Of a DNA stretch of 62,733 nucleotides, positions 8,155 through 20,576 are shown in pieces. Within the stretch, counting starts at the first letter, position 1. The number at the start of each line of letters is the position of its first letter. The translations under genes and the position numbers were made by a program. This DNA is from Candidatus Abawacabacteria bacterium (GTDB taxonomy: Bacteria > Patescibacteriota > Gracilibacteria > RBG-16-42-10), in NCBI GenBank assembly GCA_016207805.1, contig JACQZO010000025.1:1-62733 (forward strand). Reading direction: 5' to 3'. The notes under the pieces are model-generated. The model ran no database searches. It had not been told where the DNA came from and saw only the letters and a program-made list of their open reading frames with translations.

Positions 8155-8805
8155 ATGAATTTTTTAGATCGTTTGTTTTTTCAAAAGTTCCTAGAAGATG
8201 GAGAGGAGATTGTCTATGTGATCCACAAACATTGGTGGGCTGTCGCCCAAGCACTGATCAAATTAGTCGCCTTAGCTTTAGTGTTTCCTGGGATGATCTT
8301 GTGGCTCTATTGGCATCCCATGTTAGCGCCTATTTTAGCAATCTGGGTTATTTATATCGTGATCCTTTTCTTGCAGGATTTTATCGATTGGTTTTATGAT
8401 GCCTTGTTGGTAAGTAAGTCATGTGTGATCAATATTGACTGGCATGGATTTTTTCATAGTCAAGCAAAGCGTTTAAATTTTGAAAATATGGAAGGAGTTT
8501 CCTATGAGATCAAGGGGATAATTCCGACCTTTTTTCAGTTTGGTGACCTGAAAGTAACTGGTGCTAATACGGAGCTAGTATTAAGTATGGTTCCCAAAGT
8601 TCGTGAATGGCAAAAGATGGTGCTAGCGGCGAAAGAGGAGGTGGCTCCCAAATCTGAGGATGCTAAACAAGAACAGATAGATCAACTCAAAAGTGCTTTG
8701 CAAAATCTTTTGGCGGTAACTCCAGAAAGTGATCCCGTTTCTTTTAATGTGAAGGCACATCAAGTGATGGTGATGAAACAAAAAGATATAAAGAAAAAGA
8801 AATGA
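8155..8805 (+). CDS. PH-domain-like membrane protein
   Basis: A 216-aa protein. Residues about 26-75 hold two closely spaced membrane spans, followed by a bacterial PH-like region (VSKSCVINIDWHGFFHSQ, NFENMEGVSYE, GDLKVTGANTELVL). The C-terminus is charged and probably helical. The opening MNFLDRLFFQKFLEDGEE resembles that of Patescibacteria PH-domain proteins, so I chose the ATG at 8155, preceded by AAGG, rather than the ATG at 8074. It overlaps the glycosyltransferase gene by 4 nt (ATGA), which suggests they work together in the membrane. Its function is unknown. Confidence 0.65.
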   Translation: MNFLDRLFFQKFLEDGEEIVYVIHKHWWAVAQALIKLVALALVFPGMILWLYWHPMLAPILAIWVIYIVILFLQDFIDWFYDALLVSKSCVINIDWHGFFHSQAKRLNFENMEGVSYEIKGIIPTFFQFGDLKVTGANTELVLSMVPKVREWQKMVLAAKEEVAPKSEDAKQEQIDQLKSALQNLLAVTPESDPVSFNVKAHQVMVMKQKDIKKKK

Positions 8806-10295
8806 TTGAGCGCAGTTTAATTCCGCGATGGGAAATTCGTTTATTTGAAATAATACCAGCCCTGATTACTTGGTCAATTTTGCTATTGCCTTTTATCCTT
8901 TCCTTTTATGTCCCAGCTCAAGTAGCAATTTTTGTTATTTTATTTGATGTTTACTGGTTACTTCGATCGGTGCGATTAAATATTGACTTGGTGCAATCTT
9001 ATCGTCGTCTGCAAAAATCCTTGCAAACCGATTGGCCAGCAGAATTAAGGGCTCAATATCCTGATCAGAATCAATGGCCGTATCATTTAATCATATTACC
9101 GTATTATCAAGAGTCGATAGCAATTATGCATAGTGCTCTCGAAGCTCTAAAGAAGCAGCAGTATCCTTTGGCAAAGATTTTTTTTATTCTAGCGATTGAG
9201 GAAAGAGGAGGAGAAAAAACATTGCATAATGCCCAAAAAGTGTTGGCTGAGTTCAAGGATACATTCGGTGAGGCATTTTTGTACGTTCATCCTGACGGCA
9301 TAGTTGGTGAAGTGAAGGGCAAGGGAGCTAATATGATGTATGCTGCGCAATCTTTTGAGCGTGATTTCTTGGTCCCGCAAGGAATACCATTCTCTGACAT
9401 ATTAGTAAGTGTGATGGATGGCGATGTGCAGCTTCATCCCCATCATTGTGCAAGTTTTGCTTTCCAAGCGCTAAAAAATGGTAAAAACGCCAATACTATT
9501 TATCAGTTTATTCCCATGTATCACAATAATATCTGGGATGTACCGGCATTGATGAGAGTAGTAGCTACTGGCTCTTCTTTTTGGCTTATGATGGAAGCAA
9601 ACCGTTCCGAAAGTCTGAAGACCTTTGCTTGCTATGGCATGAGCTTTGAAACTTTAAAATGTGATGATTTCTGGGATAAGACTAGTATTATTGAAGATGG
9701 AGTACAGTATTGGCGTCATTTGGTAGCGTTTTCTGGCAAGCACAAAGTATTACCCGTGTTTACGCCAGTGTATCAAGATGCCGTGCTCAATGAAGGTTAC
9801 ATTCGTACTTATATTGGCCAATATGTCCAGCTGCGTCGCTGGGCTTGGGGGGCCTCAGACTTTGCTTTGATTATGCCGGAATTTTTGCGAAATAAAAAAA
9901 TCCCTCTTAATATTAAAATTGAGGAAACTTTAAGGCTTTTAGCTGGCCATATACCTCGCGCGACAGCGCCACTGTTATTGTTTGTGTCTGGTTGGTTTCC
10001 ACTTTTAAATGAGAGCTTTCGTAATACAGTGTTAGCCTTTAACCTGCCCATTATTACTAGCAACTTGCTTACCTTGGCCATGCTGGGCCTTTCGAGCGCC
10101 TTGGTGATCAGTATCATGCTCCTGCCGGCTCCCAAAAAGCGTTATCCATGGTGGCAACATGTGATGCAAGTAGTCCAATGGATATTCTCGCCATTTGTCA
10201 CCATAATATTTGGTGCTATTCCAGCCATTGATGCTCAGACAAGATTGGCTTTGGGCAAAAGATTGGAATGGATGGTGACAGAGAAAAAAAGGTAA
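8802..10295 (+). CDS. Membrane glycosyltransferase, family 2-like
   Basis: A 497-aa protein with two N-terminal membrane spans (about 16-55), a cytosolic GT-A-type domain and two or three C-terminal spans (about 395-485). VSVMDGDVQLHP carries the metal/sugar-nucleotide DxD-type motif, and QLRRWAWGASD is the QxxRW motif of processive family 2 enzymes such as cellulose or hyaluronan synthases. It probably builds a surface polysaccharide; the sugar cannot be told from sequence. It is coupled to the PH-domain gene by a 4-nt overlap. An AAAAAAG run precedes the stop at 10295. Confidence 0.8.
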   Translation: MIERSLIPRWEIRLFEIIPALITWSILLLPFILSFYVPAQVAIFVILFDVYWLLRSVRLNIDLVQSYRRLQKSLQTDWPAELRAQYPDQNQWPYHLIILPYYQESIAIMHSALEALKKQQYPLAKIFFILAIEERGGEKTLHNAQKVLAEFKDTFGEAFLYVHPDGIVGEVKGKGANMMYAAQSFERDFLVPQGIPFSDILVSVMDGDVQLHPHHCASFAFQALKNGKNANTIYQFIPMYHNNIWDVPALMRVVATGSSFWLMMEANRSESLKTFACYGMSFETLKCDDFWDKTSIIEDGVQYWRHLVAFSGKHKVLPVFTPVYQDAVLNEGYIRTYIGQYVQLRRWAWGASDFALIMPEFLRNKKIPLNIKIEETLRLLAGHIPRATAPLLLFVSGWFPLLNESFRNTVLAFNLPIITSNLLTLAMLGLSSALVISIMLLPAPKKRYPWWQHVMQVVQWIFSPFVTIIFGAIPAIDAQTRLALGKRLEWMVTEKKR

Positions 10296-10321
10296 CATTT
10301 CCTCAATCAAGAACAGCCGAA

Positions 10322-10966
10322 TTACTTTAAAGCTGCTTTGATAGCTGCCCGTGTGGGATATCTAGTTAGGGCTTCTTTTAGTTGCTCAAGTAAAGGGTAC
10401 AATACCTGACATTCTGCGAGGAAAAACGCTACAGCATCTGTTTCTGAAGCTTGGCGACCCAAATCTCTACTCAGTATCTGCCAGAACTGTGCTGTGGACC
10501 CATTTATTATCTCCACTAGTGGCGAACTAAAATCAATAATGCTTATAATTGTCGGCTCTTGTGAATCACTTTCAGAGCGATCTTCATCATCAAATTCTAA
10601 TTCTATAGAGATGCCTTTTGTGCCGACATTATCATAGAACCCTACAATTGAGGTTGAGCTTACGGACAAAGTAATTCCATCTTCTCGCTGACGACTATTC
10701 TCAATTACCACTGCTGTATGGCCCGCAGGTGTATGAGGAGTTATTAGGCTTACAATGATTTCTGCTTGTGCCGAGACAACAGCAAAGTTTTTTACTGAAA
10801 TCTTAGCTAATCTATAACATTCACCGACTTTCTTACTTTCAGAATAGCCACATACTATGCGGCCGATCTGTTGTATAAGATCCCATGTTCCTGATAGGGT
10901 AATCACTTTTTGCCCTTCTGTGGGCCTTTCTACCAAGCGTAGTGATTTTCTTCTCTCAATAGACAT
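10322..10966 (-). CDS. Hypothetical protein, 214 aa
   Basis: I do not recognise this protein. The ATG at 10966 is chosen over an upstream TTG at 10987. The sequence is soluble and acidic in the middle (ELEFDDEDRSESDSQEP), has no membrane span, and ends in a helical region (QVLYPLLEQLKEALTRYPTRAAIKAALK). It is the last gene on the minus strand of the envelope block, about 120 bp after the zinc-ribbon gene, and is convergent with the glycosyltransferase gene. Confidence 0.6.
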   Translation of the reverse strand: MSIERRKSLRLVERPTEGQKVITLSGTWDLIQQIGRIVCGYSESKKVGECYRLAKISVKNFAVVSAQAEIIVSLITPHTPAGHTAVVIENSRQREDGITLSVSSTSIVGFYDNVGTKGISIELEFDDEDRSESDSQEPTIISIIDFSSPLVEIINGSTAQFWQILSRDLGRQASETDAVAFFLAECQVLYPLLEQLKEALTRYPTRAAIKAALK

Positions 10967-11083
10967 GAGTAATATTTTGAATAGCAAATTACCATATTTC
11001 TTTCTTGTTGGCTATTTGCCAGTGCCACTCTAGATTTGAGATCTGAAATTGCTGACGAAGTGATGATTTGTTAGAAAAATGCC

Positions 11084-12760
11084 TCAATATACCCGCTTAT
11101 TATAGCAAGGCTCACAAAGTACCTTGGGCTCTCTTACCAAGGGGTAAGTAGTCATTAAGGATATATCACACTCACTGCAGTTGCGGGCAAAAAGTTGGCG
11201 GGGATTTTGTCTTTTGAGTCTTTCAAAATGACGACAATGAAAACACTTTCTGGGAATAGGAAGCTGCATTTTACGATAGAAGGCTAACTCTTGTTCAATC
11301 AATCGATAGTTCTTATTACAGGTTAAGCACGATAGAGTTTCTTTAAATATACTATCTGGAATATTTTTAATATTGTCAGGTAAGTCATTACTTATACTTT
11401 CAATACTTTCTTTCAGTGGCTCTTCTTCAAAGCGAATAGCTCTTTTCTTTGCTACTTCTTGAGTCAGGGGATAGTGTTCTTGAGCCAAGGTGTCATTGTA
11501 TGGAAAAGGCGACAAGGAAATGGGGAAAAATTCACCCCATTCATTGGTTGATTTCATGTGTTGGATAATTCTTGCTGCCAATTCTTCATAAGCCTCTTTG
11601 GTATATTGTTTGTTCAATATGCAATAATTCCCTCTTTTTAAACCAGTACAACCAAAAACATGCTCACTACTATGACAATTGTCACTATAGAGAGTGAATT
11701 TACTTTTCCAACACCAAAGGGTGAATAGTGCCATATAAGCATTGTCGGGAGTGATGCCCTCATAGCACCATTGGAGGCAGCCGCTTTGATGGATGTCATA
11801 ACACCATTGAGCATCCTCACCACGTACATAATATTTGCAATGTTCCGCTTTTAATAAATCAAAGCTAAAAGTATTTTTACAATTTATTAAATTATCTCCT
11901 AAGGACTCTTCGCAGTTGCTCATGTGGAGATATTTCTTAGGGAATTGTTTGAGCCACTCAGTAAATTGAGCTTTGATAGTTTCTAATCCTTGGTAGGAGC
12001 CAGTATCGAATGTCTGCACTTTTTCTTTATATTCGGATTCACTGTAAGGCTGATTAAAAATGCAATACTGTTTTTGCCTCAAACCAAAACAGCAAAAACA
12101 ATCTTTGCATCCTTTTAAGTCAAGTCCAAACCAACAATTGCTACAATTTTCTGAAAGCGCTAAAAAGGCACAACTATAGAGATTTAGACTGTGGATGGAT
12201 TCATAGACTAGTTCGCTGCCACTGACAATATTTGTGGAATCCACTATATCGGCAGAATTATATACAGCATCACAATACATACAGTCTTTTACTTTCCAGC
12301 TGGCAATAGCAAGGTAGCAATTTTTACCAAAGGCAAAATCTTGGGTGTATTCACAATTCTCGCTTGCTACGCCATTGTCATTCATCAAAGCAATTTGGGG
12401 GACAGTCTGATACAAGTCTTCAAACTGTTCAAAAAATGGTCGAGAAAAATCAAAATCTCTCCCATATGACAGTGGATCCCATCGATCACTCCACCAACAG
12501 CGTTGACAATATACAGTGACTGGATTGGTGGTGCGATGAATAGAAATAATATCCTTAGTACATAATGCACATTGACGAGTATAAAACTTCCTTTCATTTC
12601 GAAAGGCCAGTCTCCTTTGAGCGCGACATTCAGGGCAAAAGGTGGGGGATGGTAAATGGTAAGAAATACCCTTAAATATCGGTGAAACCTTTTGATAGAA
12701 TTCTTTATCTTCAGCAGTAACTTCAAAATCGGTTTGGCATTGCCGACAAGGGGTAATCAT
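11084..12760 (-). CDS. Large zinc-ribbon repeat protein of Patescibacteria
   Basis: A 558-aa protein full of paired cysteines. An N-terminal ribbon (CRQC...CPEC), a second ribbon (CALC...CQRC) and a C-terminal pair (CLTC...CFHC, then CSEC...CEPC) enclose a long middle with regularly spaced C-x2/5-C motifs (NCEYTQDFAFGKNCYLAI, KDCMYCDAVYNSADIVDS, NCSNCWFGLDLKGCKDC). Proteins of this layout recur in Patescibacteria genomes and have no known function. The middle reads like a repeated solenoid of short beta strands, similar to pentapeptide- or hexapeptide-type helices. Zinc binding is likely from the cysteine pattern; binding of nucleic acid is only a guess. Confidence 0.75.
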   Translation of the reverse strand: MITPCRQCQTDFEVTAEDKEFYQKVSPIFKGISYHLPSPTFCPECRAQRRLAFRNERKFYTRQCALCTKDIISIHRTTNPVTVYCQRCWWSDRWDPLSYGRDFDFSRPFFEQFEDLYQTVPQIALMNDNGVASENCEYTQDFAFGKNCYLAIASWKVKDCMYCDAVYNSADIVDSTNIVSGSELVYESIHSLNLYSCAFLALSENCSNCWFGLDLKGCKDCFCCFGLRQKQYCIFNQPYSESEYKEKVQTFDTGSYQGLETIKAQFTEWLKQFPKKYLHMSNCEESLGDNLINCKNTFSFDLLKAEHCKYYVRGEDAQWCYDIHQSGCLQWCYEGITPDNAYMALFTLWCWKSKFTLYSDNCHSSEHVFGCTGLKRGNYCILNKQYTKEAYEELAARIIQHMKSTNEWGEFFPISLSPFPYNDTLAQEHYPLTQEVAKKRAIRFEEEPLKESIESISNDLPDNIKNIPDSIFKETLSCLTCNKNYRLIEQELAFYRKMQLPIPRKCFHCRHFERLKRQNPRQLFARNCSECDISLMTTYPLVREPKVLCEPCYNKRVY

Positions 12761-12781
12761 GGAAACGTATTTTCTATAGCA

Positions 12782-12810
12782 ACAATAGCAAAATGGCTAA
12801 GATGCAACAA
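12782..12810 (-). promoter_or_regulatory. Putative promoter of the zinc-ribbon gene
   Basis: On the minus strand TTGTTG (12810-12805) and TATTGT (12787-12782) are separated by exactly 17 nt, and the transcript would begin about 15 nt before the ATG at 12760. The match to the consensus is moderate. Confidence 0.4.
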
Positions 12811-12839
12811 ATCCATTTATTGTAATACGGCTTTTATAT

Positions 12840-15005
12840 TTAGAACTTCTTCCTTACCAACATTTCGAAATATTTATCGGTGTTTATATCTGTAGTCATT
12901 TTTTGATTACTTGCACCTTGACTGGCAATAGATGGATAATTGGCCAAGGGTTCCAATTCTGTTGCCAAGTTTACTTGATGGGTCAATGTCTCTCGCTCTG
13001 CACCTGCTTGTTTTTGTAATAAAAACCGATACGTGTCTCCAGATTGAACATTAAGTTGATAGGGAAGTTTATAACTAATAGTGAAATCTGTTGTGCCACC
13101 TAGTGCTACATCGACTTCGCCATACCATACTTGATAACCATTTTCTTCACCAGATAAAGGTTCGTAATTAAGCCCTTTATTCGTTAATAGTGTACTACCT
13201 TTAGGTACGAAGAAACGTACAGCATGCTTAGTGGGACTTTTACCAATCACATGCCAAAAATTACCTGCTGCTGCTTTAGATAATTTATTTAATTGGGGAA
13301 ATAAAGCCTGAATTGATTGCTCTTCTTTGCTATCCCAATGATGCTGCCAAATGCCTATCAACGTTACCGTTATGGCACCATCTTTATCAATGCTGACATT
13401 GTGCTGATAATCTCGTGTCAATAAACGATCGCCTTTATTGCCGCCGATATTCATGGCATTAATGTGTAGATAATCTAATTCCGGTGTGGGTTCTAATAAC
13501 TTGCCATCTAAAGCATATTTTTCAATCACACTTTGCAAGTCATGATCAAAAAAACCCCCTTGGATGTGGCGTTCCTGAATTAGTTGAGGAATAAACTGCA
13601 CAAGTTTCAATACACTATCTAAATTATTCAGCTTCTGGGCTACTTCATGAATAAGATCGATCAAAATTCTCTTTGGGGTACTGGTATCATCTTTATTGGT
13701 CTCAATAAAAAACTGTAGAATGGTGAAATAATTATCTCTAGTCACTGTAGTGTCAAAGGCCGGTAAATAAATAGGCCCAGTAATCTCTAATAATTGAGGC
13801 ACTATACTTTGGTCAATGGCGATCACCCCATCAATACTTCCTTGGCGAGAAGCTTCATATGACCAAGCGATTTCTTCCATTGTAGCGAAAAAATCGGGAT
13901 TATAATTAGCATCTCGTAAAGCAAAGCGCTTCATATAGGGGCGTAAAAACTCTGGGGTCTCTTTGCGTTTAAATTGTTGCCAGTCGATATTATAAACATC
14001 TTTGGGTTCAGCTTTGAATAATTGCCCATTTTGAAAAGTTACTTCAATGAAACTCCCCATAAATCCTCCTGTGCCTCTACGTTCAGTGGTGTTCTGCAGC
14101 ATGATAAGGTATCTCTTGGTTGCTTGATCAGCGGTGAAATTGAGCAGCGCTGGTGTGATGTCATCAAAAAAGTCTAGCCCATTATTTAATAGGGGTAATT
14201 CCGCTTGTATCTCTTGAAAACGTGGTTGATATTCACTGGGTAAAATGGAAAGATCTAAATTGGCTAGTGTCCTGCTTGTCTGTCTAAGCGCATTTTGGGC
14301 TTTTTTTACTTCCGGTAATGCTGCTTTGAAATTTGTTGTTGTGGTTAAAATATCTATTGCCTTGGTTAAATTACCACCAATAGCGGCGATAGCTTCCCCT
14401 AGGTTCAGCAAATCATTACTAATATTAAGTAATGAAGATGGTAAAATACTTCTACCGCCATTAATGCCACCAATCTCTTGCTTGGCGCTAGTAAATAAAC
14501 TTTGTGCTGCTAAGAAGTGTTCTAATGTTTCCCCAAAATGAGCTTGGCTGATTTCATTTTTGGCTGCTTTTAGCTCCTCTATCCCGGCTAATGTTTGTTG
14601 AAAGAGTGTGTCTTTAAACTTAGTGCCGGCATTGAGCATAAAGATACTTTGCGCTACTACTACTACAATGATTGCTACTACTGCAATTTCTCGTATGTAA
14701 TGAAAAAGGGGAAAGGTCAACGGATCTTCTTCATGGCCGTCACTAATTCTAATTGGTCTTTGGGGTTCATCATAAATAGGATCGAGGGAACGTGCCTTGA
14801 TAATTGGTGCTGGGGCAAGAAAATGTTGTTTTCTTTGATCTAAATTTACGTTTTTATTGCTCCCTTTAATAATATCTTCAACCTTGCGTTGGTTATTAGT
14901 ATTCTTCAGCAAAGAATTACTGGAAAGAACTGTTCTATGAGGAACAATCTTGATCGTTTTAGCTAAGCTAGTCCAAATGTCTCGAGCTACTTTTTCTGGT
15001 TTCAT
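12840..15005 (-). CDS. DUF4012 membrane protein
   Basis: A 721-aa protein with a cytosolic N-terminus of about 105 residues, one membrane span (about 108-127, IAVVAIIVVVVAQSIFML), and a large outside part. The outside part contains the DUF4012 hallmarks RYLIMLQNTTERRGTGGFMGSF and DGVIAIDQSIVPQLLEITGP. DUF4012 is common in Patescibacteria and Actinobacteria, often beside polysaccharide genes; its function is unknown. It starts 3 nt after the methyltransferase gene, and a Wzz-like gene precedes that, so a role in surface polysaccharide assembly or attachment is a reasonable inference. Confidence 0.85.
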   Translation of the reverse strand: MKPEKVARDIWTSLAKTIKIVPHRTVLSSNSLLKNTNNQRKVEDIIKGSNKNVNLDQRKQHFLAPAPIIKARSLDPIYDEPQRPIRISDGHEEDPLTFPLFHYIREIAVVAIIVVVVAQSIFMLNAGTKFKDTLFQQTLAGIEELKAAKNEISQAHFGETLEHFLAAQSLFTSAKQEIGGINGGRSILPSSLLNISNDLLNLGEAIAAIGGNLTKAIDILTTTTNFKAALPEVKKAQNALRQTSRTLANLDLSILPSEYQPRFQEIQAELPLLNNGLDFFDDITPALLNFTADQATKRYLIMLQNTTERRGTGGFMGSFIEVTFQNGQLFKAEPKDVYNIDWQQFKRKETPEFLRPYMKRFALRDANYNPDFFATMEEIAWSYEASRQGSIDGVIAIDQSIVPQLLEITGPIYLPAFDTTVTRDNYFTILQFFIETNKDDTSTPKRILIDLIHEVAQKLNNLDSVLKLVQFIPQLIQERHIQGGFFDHDLQSVIEKYALDGKLLEPTPELDYLHINAMNIGGNKGDRLLTRDYQHNVSIDKDGAITVTLIGIWQHHWDSKEEQSIQALFPQLNKLSKAAAGNFWHVIGKSPTKHAVRFFVPKGSTLLTNKGLNYEPLSGEENGYQVWYGEVDVALGGTTDFTISYKLPYQLNVQSGDTYRFLLQKQAGAERETLTHQVNLATELEPLANYPSIASQGASNQKMTTDINTDKYFEMLVRKKF

Positions 15006-15008
15006 TAC

Positions 15009-15824
15009 TTAGTGATAAAGAAAAGAGGGGCGAATCACCTCCTTACTTTCTCGCACTTTTTGAAATACAGCAACAATAGTCTTCCCTTTTCTCTTGCCGA
15101 AGATAGTGCTTACTAGATTGATTAAGTTTCGTAGTACTCTACTTCCTGAAGAGATATGCTCAGGTAAAAAGGTTTGGGTGGTAAGACTAATCGGCTCAAA
15201 ACCATGTAATTTCGCTAAAGTTAAAATTTCAGTTGTAGTATACAAGCGATTATGTCTACCGAAAGGGCCATGCCAAGAGTAGGGATCATCAATGTTCTTA
15301 CCCAAAAGTAGTTGTATTGCTCTGATCCAATACAGCGCGTTCGGTACAGAAAAAATTAATATACCTTGATTGCGCAAAATAATATTAGCTTGATGCCAGG
15401 CAAAGCTAGGATCGAAAGTAAGATGTTCTAGAGTCTCTGTCCAAACTAAAGTGTCAAAATACTCTTTCGGAAAGGGCCAGGTATTGAGTTCAATATTTGT
15501 TTCATAGATTGTGAGAGGAATGTCATGATGATTGTCTTTCAGATTTACGGTAAAGGGTTGATTGCTGGTGGGTACTATTTCACAGGCTTGAATAGGATCT
15601 TCACGTAAATCTTTTTTCTCTTGAGAAACACCAATACCAGTATAGTGAAAGCCGGCCTTGTGAAGCATATAGCTCAGCACATAAGGTTTGGCCCCAATAT
15701 CCAATACTTTCCCTTGAGCAGGAGTGTGGGTATTAATAAGATTATAAATAGCGCTTAAGCGGGGAGTGTGATCATTAATATAAGTGGCTAATTCATCTTT
15801 ATTAATACCTGAAAAAGTAAACAT
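15009..15824 (-). CDS. SAM-dependent methyltransferase
   Basis: A 271-aa class I methyltransferase. Motif I is GKVLDIGAKPYVLSYML (about 54-70), followed by a long insertion and TLVWTETLEHLTFDP, the typical post-motif of type 11/ubiE-like enzymes. The C-terminal 60 residues are basic. Its place between a Wzz-like gene (14 nt upstream) and DUF4012 (3 nt downstream) suggests that it methylates a sugar or lipid-linked glycan. The substrate is not visible from sequence. Confidence 0.8.
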   Translation of the reverse strand: MFTFSGINKDELATYINDHTPRLSAIYNLINTHTPAQGKVLDIGAKPYVLSYMLHKAGFHYTGIGVSQEKKDLREDPIQACEIVPTSNQPFTVNLKDNHHDIPLTIYETNIELNTWPFPKEYFDTLVWTETLEHLTFDPSFAWHQANIILRNQGILIFSVPNALYWIRAIQLLLGKNIDDPYSWHGPFGRHNRLYTTTEILTLAKLHGFEPISLTTQTFLPEHISSGSRVLRNLINLVSTIFGKRKGKTIVAVFQKVRESKEVIRPSFLYH

Positions 15825-15838
15825 ACTAATAAGGTATT

Positions 15839-16909
15839 TTAGAGAAGGACTATCGCTTTAGGAGAATTGGCAGTAAGCACCTTTAAGGCATGTAATTCAG
15901 CAAGGCGACTTTTCCCTCTTTGGGCGACAATCAGCATGGGAGTTGTCTCATGCTCTACTAGGGCAATACTATCTTCTGGGAAATCGAGCAAATAAAGAAC
16001 TTTAGTTGGTTTTTTTGCTGGTACTTCGTGAGTAACCACGATGTGCTTGTATTTAGCAAGCTGTTTCTTTAATTCAGTGGCATTGGCAGTAACAATAGTT
16101 ACCGGTTCGGTTAGATAAGTACTTAAGTGTTTAAGAAAGCCAGTGATATTACTTCTATTATTGACGATAATCGCTTCTTTTTTGCTGCGCGAGTTTAACA
16201 AGGCGACTACCGGACGAACATCATTTTTTGTCCCTTTTCTCGACCAAAAAACACTTTGCTCAAAGACATTCTCTAATTGATGTGCAGTTGCTAATCGTCC
16301 TTGCCAAGATTCTCTAATATAAGCCAACAAAACACCTAGCAATATACCGAGAGCAATACCTAAGGGTAATGCTTCTTCTGGTTGAAGAATAGTGATGTAA
16401 GGGGTGCTAGTAAGATTAACCAATTGATATTGTGTTGCGCTCTGACGATTGTATGAGTCCATTCTCTCTCTGAGAATTTTGATGAAACTGGCCGTGAGCT
16501 TTCTTAAATTCTCTTCGGTTTTTGAACGAATATTTACTTTTAAATTAGCTCTTTCTTCACGTTTTACTGAAAAATTGCCCAAGAGTTTGTCTACCAGGCC
16601 TTGATCAGTGACTTGATCTACTCCAGCATCGTCATAGATTTGCTTGATGAAGTAGGGATCTTTGGGCCACGCACTAACTGTGCGAGCAAATTCAAGGCTG
16701 GCATAATTGCCATAATAATTGGCATAGTCATATTCAGTTACTGGTTTCTGTTCGTCCCGATAGGATACGGTGAAGAATACATAGGAGTAATAATTGGGAG
16801 CAGAAAAAAACTGACTATATATAAGGAGTAGTAATCCTGTAATGATGCTCAATATAATGATATGCCATTTTTGTCGCCAAATGGGACTAAAAAGTGCCGA
16901 GATCTCCAT
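15839..16909 (-). CDS. Wzz-like polysaccharide chain-length/co-polymerase protein
   Basis: A 356-aa protein with membrane spans at about residues 15-35 and 178-198, flanking an outside domain. The second span is preceded by PEEALPLG, matching the proline-rich region before TM2 in Wzz/PCP proteins. The cytosolic C-terminal half (about 200-356) is reminiscent of the BY-kinase-associated region but shows no Walker A motif, so it is probably not a kinase. It is the first gene of the minus-strand envelope operon (Wzz-like, methyltransferase, DUF4012). The N-terminus MEISALFSPIWRQKWHII is typical. Confidence 0.75.
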   Translation of the reverse strand: MEISALFSPIWRQKWHIIILSIITGLLLLIYSQFFSAPNYYSYVFFTVSYRDEQKPVTEYDYANYYGNYASLEFARTVSAWPKDPYFIKQIYDDAGVDQVTDQGLVDKLLGNFSVKREERANLKVNIRSKTEENLRKLTASFIKILRERMDSYNRQSATQYQLVNLTSTPYITILQPEEALPLGIALGILLGVLLAYIRESWQGRLATAHQLENVFEQSVFWSRKGTKNDVRPVVALLNSRSKKEAIIVNNRSNITGFLKHLSTYLTEPVTIVTANATELKKQLAKYKHIVVTHEVPAKKPTKVLYLLDFPEDSIALVEHETTPMLIVAQRGKSRLAELHALKVLTANSPKAIVLL

Positions 16910-16977
16910 AATAGTTAGAGTAAAGGTAATAATAAAAAACGTTGGCAGTATAGAGAATGTTTTAGGCGGCGTAAAAT

Positions 16978-17127
16978 GAATTCTGAATGCTGAGTTCGGA
17001 ATGCTGAATTGAGGCAGGAGGCTACGCCGCCTTTTTCAATTTTGTTGAAAAGGCCATACATCATTGTTTGCTCAACAACTTTCATCCGACTGTCCATTCT
17101 GAATTCAGAATTCCGCATTCAGAATTG
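16978..17127 (-). repeat. Dispersed 150-bp repeat, copy A
   Basis: This is copy A of a repeat also found at 35067-35216 and 38741-38892, here in the opposite orientation. The ends are made of imperfect GAATTCTGAAT/ATTCAGAATTC words that are partly inverted. The core contains AAGTTGTTGAGCAAACAATG, a hairpin TTTTCAA/TTGAAAA around CAAAA, and GGCGGCGTAGCCTCCTGCC. Extra solo end words continue at 17171-17200, right up to the rRNA promoter. An apparent minus-strand frame within it is not a gene. Confidence 0.85.
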
Positions 17128-17200
17128 TGTCTAATTGCTTCATGAATCGCGCTCGCTTTCGTGCTAATTCTTCACTCAGAATTCTGCACTCAGAATTTCC

Positions 17201-17229
17201 TTGACAATCTTTTCTTCCTTCCGTACTAT
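17201..17229 (+). promoter_or_regulatory. rRNA operon promoter
   Basis: TTGACA (17201-17206) and TACTAT (17224-17229) are separated by 17 nt, close to the sigma-70 consensus, about 240 bp before the 23S gene. Hairpins in the leader (GCTTCATACGAAGC at about 17236-17249, and an AAGCAAT/ATTGCTT stem at about 17267-17296) may serve antitermination or processing. Confidence 0.75.
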
Positions 17230-17439
17230 GGTCGCGCTTCATACGAAGCAAAAAAGTTTGAGAATAAGCAATGCCTCTTGTAAATAAGAATTGCTTCTTA
17301 TCGATTTAGGAACTTTGCCCTCGGACTTGCCCCTTAAAAATTTGGTTATCATATTTGTATGAAAAATATGATATTTCTAACAGAAAATAGTAAGGTTAAT
17401 GAAAATGTATTTTCAATGTAATTTAAGATTGTTTCTAGA

Positions 17440-17470
17440 TTACTAGTTTAAACTTAGGTGTATAAAATAA
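17440..17470 (+). other. 5' half of the pre-23S processing stem
   Basis: Bases 17440-17458 pair with 20527-20545 over 19 positions, with one G-U pair. Bases 17459-17470 pair with 20454-20467, allowing a 2-nt bulge. This is the long stem expected to be cut by RNase III. The 3' side carries an extra hairpin between the two stem blocks. Confidence 0.85.
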
Positions 17471-20453
<2,983 letters not shown>

Positions 20454-20545
20454 TTATTTTATATACATAGGTTCGCGGATGAAGGTGTTCTTCCTTAGGG
20501 ACGGACAATTTCATCCACAAACCTAGCCTAGGTTTAAACTAGTAA
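20454..20545 (+). other. 3' half of the pre-23S processing stem with inserted hairpin
   Basis: This stretch holds the 3' arms of the 23S processing stem (20454-20467 and 20527-20545). Between them is a separate hairpin, 20468-20525, whose arms TAGGTT..GGATGAA and TTTCATCC..AACCTA pair well. Confidence 0.8.
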
Positions 20546-20576
20546 CCTGGAAATAATTTCTTTCCTTACCTTTTCT

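Noticed and set aside
16915-17118. 67-aa minus-strand frame
   Set aside because: It is made of repeat copy A sequence and has no protein-like features.
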